The notes under the pieces are model-generated. The model was not told the DNA's origin. It saw only the letters and a program-made list of their open reading frames with translations, and did not search any database. Shown in pieces: positions 51,932 to 60,446 of a stretch of 64,000 nt of DNA; positions within the stretch are counted from its first letter, which is position 1; the number at the start of each line of letters is the position of its first letter. Position numbers and translations under genes: made by a program. This stretch comes from Flavobacterium sp. IMCC34852 (GTDB taxonomy: Bacteria > Bacteroidota > Bacteroidia > Flavobacteriales > Flavobacteriaceae), in assembly GCF_030643905.1 (NCBI RefSeq), contig NZ_CP121446.1, positions 2,480,001 to 2,544,000 on the forward strand, in the 5' to 3' direction.

Positions 51932-52372
51932 TTAATTTAATTTTAGTGTTATTGTTTTTTTATAAAAAATAAATGGCAAGCCTACCCCCAGTAAATACAT
52001 AGCTAAATCGAGCTTGTCAAAGGTTCCCGGTATTATCTCTATTATCTGTAATACTTCTGAAAGTAGAGCAATAAAAGGGATAATAAATATCCAAACTATG
52101 TTTTCTTTGCTTATATTATTTTCCCAGACCAATAGTATTAAACTCATATAAGAAAACATCCAAAGACCATCGGGCAAAGCAAAGAGTATCCATTCCGGAA
52201 TTATCATTTTAACCGGAGCTAGTGTTTGTCTTATCTCTTGTAACTGTTTTGAAAAACCGATGTAATCAATCCATTGAAACATTTTTAAATCGGTGGTCCT
52301 AAAAAATATATAGATAAAACTACCAAGACAAAGCATCAGTAAATGTCCTATCAGCAATTGTCTTATTTTCAT
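51932..52372 (-). CDS. integral membrane protein of unknown function
   Basis: From ATG 52372 the protein has 146 residues with four hydrophobic helices (for example LLIGHLLMLCLGSFIYIFF and IFIIPFIALLSEVLQII). The longer reading to 52495 would overlap the upstream lipoprotein gene by 113 nt and is less likely. It is the middle gene of a three-gene exported/membrane set on the minus strand. Confidence 0.6.
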   Translation of the reverse strand: MKIRQLLIGHLLMLCLGSFIYIFFRTTDLKMFQWIDYIGFSKQLQEIRQTLAPVKMIIPEWILFALPDGLWMFSYMSLILLVWENNISKENIVWIFIIPFIALLSEVLQIIEIIPGTFDKLDLAMYLLGVGLPFIFYKKTITLKLN

Positions 52373-52382
52373 CAATCGAAAA

Positions 52383-53183
52383 CTAATATTTCCAAGTGTC
52401 AGCTTGGGTTTTAGTGTAAGTAACATAGAATTTAGCAGGAGAACTATCTTTAAAAACGCTTGTTTCACCGCCATTTTTTTGATTACAAAAAGCATTCTTC
52501 TCTAGTTTAACAGCATCTTTTGACGCTATATTAGTAATCTGTGAAACATAAAAATCGTTTTTAACCTTGTTGACTTTATCGCCTAACTTATAGGTGATAC
52601 TGTTGTAGAAACGAATTGGGGTTGATTGTTCTGAAAATGTTTTGGTACTTGTTTGTTTTGAAGATGGAAAACGAAGTAAGTCACAATCTCTGATAACTGT
52701 TTGATTGATATTGAATTCGGATATGGTTTTTGAAGTTTTTGGAGGAACAGCTATTGACTTCACTTCTATTACCTCTACTCCACTTGTACTGTTGGTAGCC
52801 AAAGTAGTTGAGTTATAACCGGACAAAGCCAACCAACCCAATTGTGAGAAGCCAGTTGTTTTGGTTGTTTTAGAAGCTGTATTGCTCGAGTTTATGAAGA
52901 TTCTGTTTTGGTAATAATCGTAGGCTTTGTCGTTGATTACATAAAAACTTTCGTCAAGTTGTAAGTATATCACTTCACTGGTTTTGTTGTGAAAATTGAA
53001 GCCAGCATTTCCACTTTCAGACCAAAGATTATAGCTTATTTTGCAATTGTTATCTTCAAATACGATTGCATTTCCTGAAGCTTTTACCGTTTCTGATTTA
53101 GTTTCATAAATCTGATAATAAGTTGTAACTACGTTACACGATGCCAAAAGGCACAGCAATAATAGGGAAGTAATTTTTTTCAT
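52383..53183 (-). CDS. conserved lipoprotein of Bacteroidota
   Basis: A 266-residue protein with a lipobox (LASC, Cys 16). The mature part is beta-rich, with ASGNAIVFEDNNCKISYNLW and NKTSEVIYLQLDESFYVIND, which looks like an immunoglobulin-like or small barrel fold. From memory, members of this type are frequent single lipoproteins in Bacteroidota, of unknown role. A GTATTC/TTACGG dyad at 53231-53253 lies in its promoter region. Confidence 0.65.
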   Translation of the reverse strand: MKKITSLLLLCLLASCNVVTTYYQIYETKSETVKASGNAIVFEDNNCKISYNLWSESGNAGFNFHNKTSEVIYLQLDESFYVINDKAYDYYQNRIFINSSNTASKTTKTTGFSQLGWLALSGYNSTTLATNSTSGVEVIEVKSIAVPPKTSKTISEFNINQTVIRDCDLLRFPSSKQTSTKTFSEQSTPIRFYNSITYKLGDKVNKVKNDFYVSQITNIASKDAVKLEKNAFCNQKNGGETSVFKDSSPAKFYVTYTKTQADTWKY

Positions 53184-53237
53184 GTCGTTGATTATTTGAA
53201 TTAATAATCAAACTTATGGCTAATAAAAAAGTATTCC

Positions 53238-53253
53238 TTACGGATTTCCGTAA
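53238..53253. promoter_or_regulatory. TTACGG-N4-CCGTAA dyad upstream of the lipoprotein gene
   Basis: Perfect 6-bp dyad with a 4-bp spacer, preceded by GTATTC at 53231-53236 in the same phase as at 51513. It is 55 nt before the lipoprotein start and 28 nt after the end of the response regulator gene, which makes that regulator a candidate binder. Confidence 0.55.
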
Positions 53254-53280
53254 AGAGCATAATAAATCAAGAAATGGTAA

Positions 53281-53955
53281 TTACGCTATTCCTAAGTCTT
53301 TAGCAATAGCAATAAGATGAACCGTATTGTTGGCTCTGAAGTGGTCTTTGAGTTTGCTCAATCTTTTTTCAATAGTACTTTTACTATTGGGGGTGATGCC
53401 TAACTCTTTGAATCGGTTTTCCAATTCGTCTTGGGTGATCCCTATGGATAGTTGCTTGATCAATTCCACATCAAAATCATCAATTTCTCTGGTGGATTTG
53501 TCTCTTAGAACGTGGGCCAAATGGGGTGACAAATAAATCTCATCACTTTTTGAGACTTGCAAAATAGCCGCTTTTAATTGGTCGATACTGTGGCGTCCTT
53601 TGTGGACATATGCATTCACTTTGCTTTGTTCCAATAACGATTTTATTTTGAAGCCTTTGTCTTCTATAGAATAAACAATAATCTTGATTTCGGGTTGGAG
53701 CACACGGATTTGCTCAATAGCCACATCGCCCGATTGGATTCGAACTTCTCGGTGATCGGGTTCAAAGGATAAATCCGAAATAAAAAGGTCATAGGGTTCG
53801 CCGCTGTTGAGCCCTTTTTTTATCTTGAGTAGCGCATCGTCACAATATTTAACATGGTCAATATGCTCGATTTGCAAATCGGTTAAGGTTTGCATTACGG
53901 CTATATTAATACTGTCAATATCTTCGGCAACTAATACTCTTTTAAACATAATCAC
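53281..53955 (-). CDS. response regulator with LuxR-type DNA-binding domain
   Basis: The 224-residue protein has an N-terminal receiver domain with the phospho-acceptor Asp in YDLFISDLSF (about 62), an acidic pair in VAEDIDS, and a conserved Lys in YVHKGR. The C-terminal helix-turn-helix (about 150-224) reads LSIGITQDELENRFKELG and KSTIEKRLSKLKDHF. It overlaps the kinase gene by 4 nt, so the two form one two-component pair. Target sites may be the TTACGG-N4-CCGTAA dyads. Confidence 0.85.
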   Translation of the reverse strand: MIMFKRVLVAEDIDSINIAVMQTLTDLQIEHIDHVKYCDDALLKIKKGLNSGEPYDLFISDLSFEPDHREVRIQSGDVAIEQIRVLQPEIKIIVYSIEDKGFKIKSLLEQSKVNAYVHKGRHSIDQLKAAILQVSKSDEIYLSPHLAHVLRDKSTREIDDFDVELIKQLSIGITQDELENRFKELGITPNSKSTIEKRLSKLKDHFRANNTVHLIAIAKDLGIA

Positions 53956-55598
53956 TTGGGTATTTGGATAATAACTCTGAATCCTTTATTGATTTCATGG
54001 TCAAAAATAATGGTTCCCTTTACTGCATGAATACGGTTTTCCGCATTTTGCAATCCTTTTTTGTTGATTTCTGCCGTGGCCAATCCTTTTCCGTTGTCGG
54101 TATATTTTATTGCAATGTTCTTAGGCTCATTCGAAAAAACCAATACTACCAAATCAGCATTGCTGTGTTTTTTCATATTAACCAACAACTCTTGAATAAC
54201 TCTGTATACCGCATTTTTAGACTCCCGATTGATTTTACCCCAATCAATTGCCGAGCTGTTTTTTGTAATAATATTGACTTCTTCACTGTTGAATCCGGTA
54301 ATTAAATCGAGTAAAACAGCTCCAAATCTTTCATCGGTAGGAATCTCACTGTTAGTTTGCGAAATATCCCTTGCCTTGCCATAAATAGCGTCTAAATTTT
54401 CTATCAACAACTCTTTTTTCTCCGGGTTTTGCAAATCCTGGGTTTCGGCAAAAGTCATGGTTTGAAAGACATCATTCGCCAATTCGTCGTGAATTTTTTT
54501 GGCAATCCTATTTTCGGTTTCATGTACAGAAGCCAATACTCTTTTTTTGTTTCGTTTTCGGATGAAGTAAATAAGGCCCATAAATGCCAACACTACAAAC
54601 ATAGCAATCACAATAGACCACTCTTTCTGGGTTTTATATTTTTCTTTCTCCTCTAATGCCTTTTGGGAATCGTATTTAATTTTGGCAAACTGATTTTTAG
54701 CGGTTTGCCTCACTTTGGTCAAACTGTCCGACAGCTCAATTTGCTGTAATGCCAATGCCTTAACTTTACCGGGTTCGCTGGTTGAAATCATAAACTTTAG
54801 CGCTTCGAGCTTATCATCGGGACTTTGTACCGTTTGTGCGGCATCATATGCTCTTTGGGCAAAATCAAACGCGAGTGCTGTATTGCTTTTTTGATAATAT
54901 TCCGCCATGTGCATTAGAGACGAAGTCAACTCGAGGGCATTGTTTAAACTATCCCTAATGGTTAAAGATTGGTTTAACAAATCCTTAGCTTTGGGATTAT
55001 TTGTTTTAAAATAAGCATATCCCAAATTGTCGAGTACTTTGGCATAAACCAACTTTTCGTTTACAAGAGAATCGTTTTGAGAGATGGGCGTTAGAATGTT
55101 GATGGCTGTTTTAAAATCTTTTTTGTCAAGATAAACAAGAGAAATATTATTCTTTACAATACACTTATTGACTTCATTCAAAGTGTCATTGTAACATTTG
55201 TTGAAATATTTAATGGCCTCATCGTAGTTGTATAACTCTTGGTACACTATCCCCAAAGTATTGTATACATAAGGTAGATACTTTGGACTATCACAGTTTT
55301 CATAGGCTGCTGTAGCAGTAGTCTCGGCACCGGAGAAATCACAAAAAAACCTTTGTAATTCTGCCATCTGATACAAAGCATAGGCCTTTTGTTCTTTACT
55401 GGTAGCGACGCCATTGGCTTTTTCAAAATAGTAGAAAGCACTGTCGTATTTTTGGGCATTTGATTGAAGAAAAGCCTTTTCGACCAATTGACTATAGCTT
55501 TCCTTCTCCTCATTAGGCACTACAGTATTACCACCATCGCAAGACAGCATCAGCATACCAAATAAAAAAATCGGGAAAATTAACCTTTTGAGTATCAT
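53952..55598 (-). CDS. TPR-containing sensor histidine kinase
   Basis: The 548-residue protein has a lipoprotein-like N-terminus (LMLSC), a helical repeat region of tetratricopeptide type (about 35-290), one membrane helix (WSIVIAMFVVLAFMGLIYF, about 325-343), a HisKA_3-like dimerisation helix with the phospho-accepting His in RIAKKIHDELANDVFQ and an HATPase domain with MKKHSNADLV and DNGKGLATAEINKKG. This lipoprotein/TPR kinase plan is typical of Bacteroidota two-component systems of the LuxR type. Signal unknown. Confidence 0.88.
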   Translation of the reverse strand: MILKRLIFPIFLFGMLMLSCDGGNTVVPNEEKESYSQLVEKAFLQSNAQKYDSAFYYFEKANGVATSKEQKAYALYQMAELQRFFCDFSGAETTATAAYENCDSPKYLPYVYNTLGIVYQELYNYDEAIKYFNKCYNDTLNEVNKCIVKNNISLVYLDKKDFKTAINILTPISQNDSLVNEKLVYAKVLDNLGYAYFKTNNPKAKDLLNQSLTIRDSLNNALELTSSLMHMAEYYQKSNTALAFDFAQRAYDAAQTVQSPDDKLEALKFMISTSEPGKVKALALQQIELSDSLTKVRQTAKNQFAKIKYDSQKALEEKEKYKTQKEWSIVIAMFVVLAFMGLIYFIRKRNKKRVLASVHETENRIAKKIHDELANDVFQTMTFAETQDLQNPEKKELLIENLDAIYGKARDISQTNSEIPTDERFGAVLLDLITGFNSEEVNIITKNSSAIDWGKINRESKNAVYRVIQELLVNMKKHSNADLVVLVFSNEPKNIAIKYTDNGKGLATAEINKKGLQNAENRIHAVKGTIIFDHEINKGFRVIIQIPK

Positions 55599-55649
55599 TT
55601 CCCGAAATTATTCAATTTAATTCAGACCGTTATAATTTCTGCTGAAAAA

Positions 55650-55814
55650 TTACGGTTTTGGTGGAGGCGGTGGTAATAATCCTCCGGATTGCCCTCCCGT
55701 ATCATCCGCTGTGGTAGTTAGTTCAGGTGCGGTTTCAGCAACTGAGTCTGTTGTACACGAAGTCATTCCCAATGATGACACGATAAAAAACGAAAATAAA
55801 AGTATTTTTTTCAT
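55650..55814 (-). CDS. tiny lipoprotein upstream of the sensor kinase (54 aa)
   Basis: The frame from ATG 55814 to TAA at 55650 encodes MKKILLFSFFIVSSLGMTSC and then a short Thr/Ala/Gly-rich stretch ending in PPPPPKP. The lipobox MTSC is clear. The length is only 54 residues. It precedes the kinase gene by 51 nt and may be an accessory sensor lipoprotein or a decoy; there is no homologue I can name. Confidence 0.6.
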   Translation of the reverse strand: MKKILLFSFFIVSSLGMTSCTTDSVAETAPELTTTADDTGGQSGGLLPPPPPKP

Positions 55815-56149
55815 AATCTTGTTTGTTAAAAATTTGACATAGGAGTGGCTGTTCGGGTGCTGCCCGAAGCCTTGGCAAAGGCAAATGCCATTGCGGAATC
55901 ATTGTATTTGAAATACCGTTTTGGGAAGTGAAGTGCGCTGCTACAGAACCGTCATTTTATACTTCCCGAATAAAAATTCGGCACTGTATAGCGTCACTTT
56001 GTTTGAACTAGTTTTGTACATTTGTTCTTATCGCGAAACAGAACAAGAACTAATTCTGAAGCAAAGGAATGGGGTTTTTGTTGCAGTGTTTATAGGGAAT
56101 TCCGGTATTTCCGATGTTTCCGTGTAATTCCGAAAATTCAATTTCTTTT
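55815..56149. other. gene-poor 335-bp spacer
   Basis: An open frame at 55921-56127 has no credible start or domain. I see the dyad GTATTT-G-AAATAC near 55903 and AATTCGG words, but no RNA gene. It probably holds the two divergent promoters for 55814 (minus) and 56150 (plus). Confidence 0.4.
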
Positions 56150-56980
56150 ATGAAAAAAAATACTTTTAAATCTTATAAAGAAGCTATTTTAGAGCGATAC
56201 TCTCTGGCTCAACTCGAAGATCTTTCAGGGATTTTAGCGACGCCGACACCGGCTCAGTTAAGGGATTTTTGTAGTATGAAATGTGATAAGGATTTGACTA
56301 AGGCGGATGAAGAATTGATGAAAGCGTTTTTTGAAACAAAGCCTGATGAAAGTTTAAAGCACTCCATATCTCGTTGTAATATTGATAAGTTCAAACCCAT
56401 AATTTCTTTCTTGAAAAGAGAAAAAGATACCGAAAACCAAATCCGGGTTGGACTTGCTGCGATCATTATTGATTTTAACCCAAGACCCTATGCCAAATAT
56501 CTGGGAATGGCTAAAGATGGAAAAGTAAGCCGTACCCCATTACCAACAAACCAAGTATTTACTGAAAAGGAAAATAAACCCACGACAACATTATACAAAA
56601 GAGTATTGTACCTGATTCTTGGTTTTATATCCTTGTTATCAATTGGATATGTTCTAAAAAGTTTTATTGCCCCTGAAAAACAATGCATGCAATGGCAAAA
56701 AGATCATTATGAAGTAATGGAATGTGATAGCAAAGTGAATAGCTTGTATGCCACAAACAGCATCAAACCTATAGATGAAAAGCTTTTAGACTTTAAAAAG
56801 ATTGAAGTCAACAACAAAACACTCTTTTTTGAGAAAGGAAAAGCCATTGTTTGGTATTGCAAAATAAGTGATACTGAAATTGACTATTTCAACGGCAGTG
56901 GAGACGGGTACCATCCTGTATTAAATAAATCGTTACGTCCTATTACTAAGTACATCATTGATAAATATGTACCAAAGTAA
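56150..56980 (+). CDS. single-pass membrane protein, hypothetical
   Basis: From ATG 56150 the protein has 276 residues. The N-terminal 140 residues are cytoplasmic and helical (SLAQLEDLSGILATPTPAQL, DFNPRPYAKYLGMAKDG). One hydrophobic helix follows at about 155-173 (YLILGFISLLSIGYVLKSF), then an outside domain of about 100 residues (CMQWQKDHYEVMECDSKV, KTLFFEKGKAIVWYCKISD). Two cytoplasmic Cys (about 43 and 48) and three outside Cys are present. From memory, this layout occurs in several Flavobacteriia. Function unknown. Confidence 0.65.
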   Translation: MKKNTFKSYKEAILERYSLAQLEDLSGILATPTPAQLRDFCSMKCDKDLTKADEELMKAFFETKPDESLKHSISRCNIDKFKPIISFLKREKDTENQIRVGLAAIIIDFNPRPYAKYLGMAKDGKVSRTPLPTNQVFTEKENKPTTTLYKRVLYLILGFISLLSIGYVLKSFIAPEKQCMQWQKDHYEVMECDSKVNSLYATNSIKPIDEKLLDFKKIEVNNKTLFFEKGKAIVWYCKISDTEIDYFNGSGDGYHPVLNKSLRPITKYIIDKYVPK

Positions 56981-57018
56981 ATTACAGTTGTTGAGGGAAG
57001 CCATTTGTGCTAACAAGG

Positions 57019-58120
57019 CTTCTCGATAGTATTTTTAAACTCAAAAGCTAGCGCTTTTAACTTTAAAAATCACTCGAAGTGACGGTTTTGAGGTTTTTAA
57101 ACTTATCTTGTTTTAAGCAGTTATCGTCAGTTCGAGTGTTGCGAAGCAATGTATCGAGAACCGTTGTGCGAGCGAGGCTTCTCGATAGTATTTTTAAACT
57201 CAAAAGCTGGCGCTTTTAACTTTAAAAATCACTCGAAGTGACGGTCTTGAGGTTTTTAAACTTATCTTGTTTTAAGCAGTTATCGTCAGTTCGAGTGTTG
57301 CGAAGCAATGTATCGAGAACCGTTGTGCGAGCGAGGCTTCTCGATAGTATTTTTAAACTCAAAAGCTAAGCGCTTTTAATTTTTAAAATCACTCGAAGTG
57401 ACGGTTTTGATGTCTTTACGCTTATGGTGTGTTTTGCACTTATCGTCAGTTCGAGTGTTGCGAAGCAATGTATCGAGAACCGTTGTGCGAGCGAGGCTTC
57501 TCGATAGTATTTTTAAACTCAAAAGCTAAGCGCTTTTAACTTTAAAAATCACTCGAAGTGACGGTCTTGAGGTTTTTAAACTTATCTTGTCTTAAGCAGT
57601 TATCGTCAGTTCGAGTGTTGCGAAGCAATGTATCGAGAACCGTTGTGCGAGCGAGGCTTCTCGATAGTATTTTTAAACTCAAAAGCTAGCGCTTTTAATT
57701 TTTAAAATCACTCGAAGTGACGGTTTTGAGGTTTTTAAACTTATCTTGCTTTAAGCAGTTATCGTCAGTTCGAGTGTTGCGAAGCAATGTATCGAGAACC
57801 GTTGTGCGAGCGAGGCTTCTCGATAGTATTTTTAAACTCAAAAGCTAAGCACTTTTAACTTTAAAAATCACTCGAAGTGACGGTCTTGAGGTTTTTAAAC
57901 TTATCTTGTCTTAAGCAGTTATCGTCAGTTCGAGTGTTGCGAAGCAATGTATCGAGAACCGTTGTGCGAGCGAGGCTTCTCGATAGTATTTTTAAACTCA
58001 AAAGCTAGCGCTTTTAATTTTTAAAATCACTCGAAGTGACGGTTTTGAGGTTTTTAAACTTATCTTGCTTTAAGCAGTTATCGTCAGTTCGAGTGTTGCG
58101 AAGCAATGTATCGAGAACCG
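57019..58120. repeat. tandem array of seven 159-160-bp repeats
   Basis: The word TATCGTCAGTTCGAGTG starts at 57122, 57281, 57441, 57601, 57760, 57920 and 58079, with a partial first unit from about 57019. Each unit contains CGTCAGTTCGAGTG and, near its end, CACTCGAAGTGACG, which are inverted copies of each other, plus the inner pair TCGAGAA/TTCTCGA. Each unit can therefore fold into a long hairpin. Units differ by only a few bases, mainly in the AAAAGCTAGCGCTTTT segment. Confidence 0.9.
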
Positions 58121-58190
58121 AGAACACAAAAAAAGGCCGCCCTCTCGGACAACCCTTTTCAATCTAAACCCATTTTTATATATCCCTTTT

Positions 58191-58760
58191 TCACTTCCCT
58201 GCCCCTGCCGCATCAACGTCAGGATTACTTTCCAAGTACTCAATGCTCGATTCTAACATGCGCCACTGTGCCTCTAGCTTTCCCTTTTCGAAATTCAGAA
58301 CGTTTAATTTAGTCTTGTAGATCATAACTTCCGTTTGAGGAAAATCGGAGGGCTTTTTCAAGTAATCCTCTAACCTTTGGTAACTAGAGAAAAGATGGTC
58401 TTTTTTATCTTTTGCAAACAGCCAAAGCATACTCTTTTTAGCCAACTCCTCTTTGTACTTGAGTTCCACTTTTGTCAAGTGGTCTGAAATCTGGTCGCGT
58501 TGCTTTTTATTTTCTTTAAGCAGCTGTTCTACTGCTTTACGCTGTGTCATACAGTCGGACATGGTGTTTAAATCAACCCTGTAGGATATGGCCAACTTCA
58601 TATAGCTGTAAATGAGGTCTAATTCGTTATACAATTCCTTGGGTACTACTGCGGTTTCATTTTCATATTGCGATAGGCGCTTACAACTGATATTCAGAAT
58701 ATCGGCTAACTCCTTTTGGCTAATTCCCAGTGTTTTTCTTATGTTTAGGGATTGGTTCAT
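58191..58760 (-). CDS. XRE helix-turn-helix protein with long coiled coil (paralogue of 59360-59932)
   Basis: A 189-residue protein with an N-terminal XRE domain (LNIRKTLGISQKELADILNI, SQYENETAVVPKEL) and a C-terminal 110-residue coiled coil (EQLLKENKKQRDQISDHLTK, KLEAQWRMLESSIEYLE). The same two-part design is seen in the protein at 59360-59932, so the two are paralogues of a regulator that probably dimerises through the coiled coil. It is the last gene of a minus-strand set of three. Confidence 0.75.
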   Translation of the reverse strand: MNQSLNIRKTLGISQKELADILNISCKRLSQYENETAVVPKELYNELDLIYSYMKLAISYRVDLNTMSDCMTQRKAVEQLLKENKKQRDQISDHLTKVELKYKEELAKKSMLWLFAKDKKDHLFSSYQRLEDYLKKPSDFPQTEVMIYKTKLNVLNFEKGKLEAQWRMLESSIEYLESNPDVDAAGAGK

Positions 58761-58794
58761 AATAGTATAATTTAGGATGGATACTTTTTTACAT

Positions 58795-58824
58795 AAAAAA
58801 AAGCGCCCCCCGCGGGGGGGCGCT
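58795..58824 (-). terminator. GC-rich hairpin terminator
   Basis: AGCGCCCCC (58802-58810) pairs with GGGGGCGCT (58816-58824). On the minus strand the stem is followed by a run of T (plus-strand AAAAAAAA at 58795-58802). It terminates the coiled-coil gene 58833-59249. Confidence 0.8.
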
Positions 58825-58832
58825 CCTCTAAC

Positions 58833-59249
58833 TTAAGCCGCTAAGGCAAGTACTCTGGCTTCTACTGCCGCCACAAAGGCGTCAACTTCAAGAATTTGCT
58901 GGTCTATACGACCCAATTCTGATTCTTTCTGCAGCAACGCTACAGTGCCGTAATTCTCTTTACGGTTTTCTAAGACAAACTTTTTGTACTCGAGTCTGAC
59001 TTTCTTGTCTAACGCTTCTTCCTTAGTAGGCCCTTCGGGTAAAACCGAAATGATGGTGTCGTTAGCGGCAATCTCCGCAATCACTCCCTGGATTTCGGCA
59101 TCCAGTCCTACCGAGGTCTCGGCATATTTCTGAGCCACACGCTCAATAGTAATCTTCTTGTAATTCAAGTCGGCTTTTTCTCTGGCCGCCCAGGCTAATA
59201 ACGAGTTACAATCGGCAACTAACGTTAAATTTGAAATTGAATAATTCAT
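58833..59249 (-). CDS. coiled-coil hypothetical protein between two XRE genes
   Basis: A 138-residue protein without a helix-turn-helix. It is almost all helical, with heptad-like stretches: CNSLLAWAAREKADLNYKKI, RLEYKKFVLENRKENYGTVA and ELGRIDQQILEVDAFVAAVE. It has an Ala-rich end. GC content is higher than in the left half of the window. It lies between the two XRE-coiled-coil genes and ends at a strong terminator. It could be a structural partner of both; nothing more can be said. Confidence 0.65.
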   Translation of the reverse strand: MNYSISNLTLVADCNSLLAWAAREKADLNYKKITIERVAQKYAETSVGLDAEIQGVIAEIAANDTIISVLPEGPTKEEALDKKVRLEYKKFVLENRKENYGTVALLQKESELGRIDQQILEVDAFVAAVEARVLALAA

Positions 59250-59359
59250 GATTTAAAAATTTAATGATTAATAATGCAAAACCCATTGACGAACACTGTG
59301 CCGAAAATTATATTTTAAGAATTATTTATCATTATTTTAACATAAAAACTATCAATTTA

Positions 59360-59932
59360 TTAATCTTTTAAATTTTGTAATGCATTATTCTCATTAGCCT
59401 TAGCACCAATTTGGTATTGTTTTCTTTCCAAAAGCATTTTTTGGTAAACCAATAAATCAACCTGCAATTCCAAAGCTAACACATCGTCCTTACTCAGTTT
59501 TTTAAAAGAAGCTTCCACCCTATTCTCCAACATCTGTAGCACCTCGGGGGAGACTTCGGGCAGCTCTGCAGCGCGTTCCCGCAGGAAATACAGGAGCTTC
59601 ACAGCATTTTCATTATTAGCATAAGCAGCCTGGGCCTTAATCAGTTTTCGGCTCAACCGCTCGTATTGGTACTCGTTTTCTTTAATCAGTTTTTGAAGCT
59701 TTGTCGCCTGCTTTAGCTCCTGCTCTTCCAGCGCTGCGGGCAGGGCAGCCTTGGCTTCGGGCGATTGGCTGTACCGCAACATAGCGCCCAATAGTATGGT
59801 TGAAGATTGTGGGATTATAGTGTGACCCAACTCAAAACGAGACACGGTATTGCGGTGAAGCTGTAAAATCTGGGCCATTTCCTCTTGGGAAAACCCCAGC
59901 AAGCCCTTAATTTCCTGAGATTTTCTCCTCAT
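59360..59932 (-). CDS. XRE helix-turn-helix protein with long coiled coil
   Basis: A 190-residue protein with the XRE domain KGLLGFSQEEMAQILQLHRN and TVSRFELGHTIIPQ, followed by a helical C-terminus (about 75-180). It resembles the protein at 58191-58760 in size and plan. It is the first gene of the set and lies just downstream of a 41-bp-period array (59976-60212) that looks like its operators. Probably an autoregulator of an accessory element. Confidence 0.75.
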   Translation of the reverse strand: MRRKSQEIKGLLGFSQEEMAQILQLHRNTVSRFELGHTIIPQSSTILLGAMLRYSQSPEAKAALPAALEEQELKQATKLQKLIKENEYQYERLSRKLIKAQAAYANNENAVKLLYFLRERAAELPEVSPEVLQMLENRVEASFKKLSKDDVLALELQVDLLVYQKMLLERKQYQIGAKANENNALQNLKD

Positions 59933-59975
59933 AGATCTTTGGTTAGTACCCTAATTATCAAGCCATAAAAGGGAA

Positions 59976-60212
59976 GTGCATGTTTATTAAAACGGAAAAG
60001 TATGCACTTTTATTGTGTGCATGCTTTTCAAAACGAAAAAGTATGCACCTGACTCGTGTGCATGTTTTTCAAAAGTGAAAAGTATGCACTTTTATCGTGT
60101 GCATGTTTTTCAAAACGGAAAAGTATGCACCTGACTCGTGTGCATGTTTTTCAAAAGTGAAAAGTATGCACTTTTATCGTGTGCATGTTTTTCAAAACGG
60201 AAAAGTATGCAC
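59976..60212. repeat. array of TATGCAC/GTGCATG dyads with a 41-bp period
   Basis: TATGCAC starts at 60001, 60042, 60083, 60124, 60165 and 60206. The inverted word GTGCATG starts at 59976, 60017, 60058, 60099, 60140 and 60181. The spacers between TATGCAC and the next GTGCATG alternate between two types (TTTTATnGT and CTGACTCGT), so the true period is 82 bp. It sits directly upstream of the XRE gene at 59360-59932 and looks like an operator or iteron array. Confidence 0.85.
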
Positions 60213-60270
60213 AATGAGATGCGGGTTGAAAGTTCGAGTTGTGAATAGCCCCATGATTATTTACTCGTAA

Positions 60271-60284
60271 TACGGAAAACCGTA
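60271..60284. promoter_or_regulatory. TACGG-N4-CCGTA dyad
   Basis: TACGG-AAAA-CCGTA repeats the core of the dyads at 51519-51536 and 53238-53253 but lacks the GTATTC flank. It lies between the 41-bp array and the palindrome at 60375-60394. Confidence 0.35.
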
Positions 60285-60374
60285 AAAACCAAACAAGCTA
60301 CCTAAGTATATTTACCTTCCAACATCCCCAAAACAAGCTACTCGTAAGAATTTTATTTTAGAATACTTGTTGAT

Positions 60375-60394
60375 AATCCCCATTAATGGGGATT
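60375..60394. promoter_or_regulatory. 20-bp perfect palindrome upstream of the type IIG gene
   Basis: AATCCCCATTAATGGGGATT is a perfect self-complementary 20-mer. It ends 22 nt before a TAnnTTTG-like word (TATGTTTG, 60416-60423) and 53 nt before the ATG at 60447. It is a plausible operator for the restriction-modification gene. Confidence 0.5.
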
Positions 60395-60446
60395 GTTTAT
60401 GTGTGGGAAATTTGGTATGTTTGGAAGACTCAAGAAAATAAAACAA

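Noticed and set aside
55921..56127. 68-codon open frame before the membrane protein gene
   Set aside because: It has no recognisable protein pattern, overlaps the start region of the gene at 56150 and lies in the likely divergent promoter region.
57019..58120. CRISPR array
   Set aside because: Units are 160 bp and contiguous without unique spacers, and there are no cas genes.
59976..60212. CRISPR array
   Set aside because: The spacers between the short words are not unique but alternate between two sequences, with an exact 41-bp period. This fits operators or iterons.
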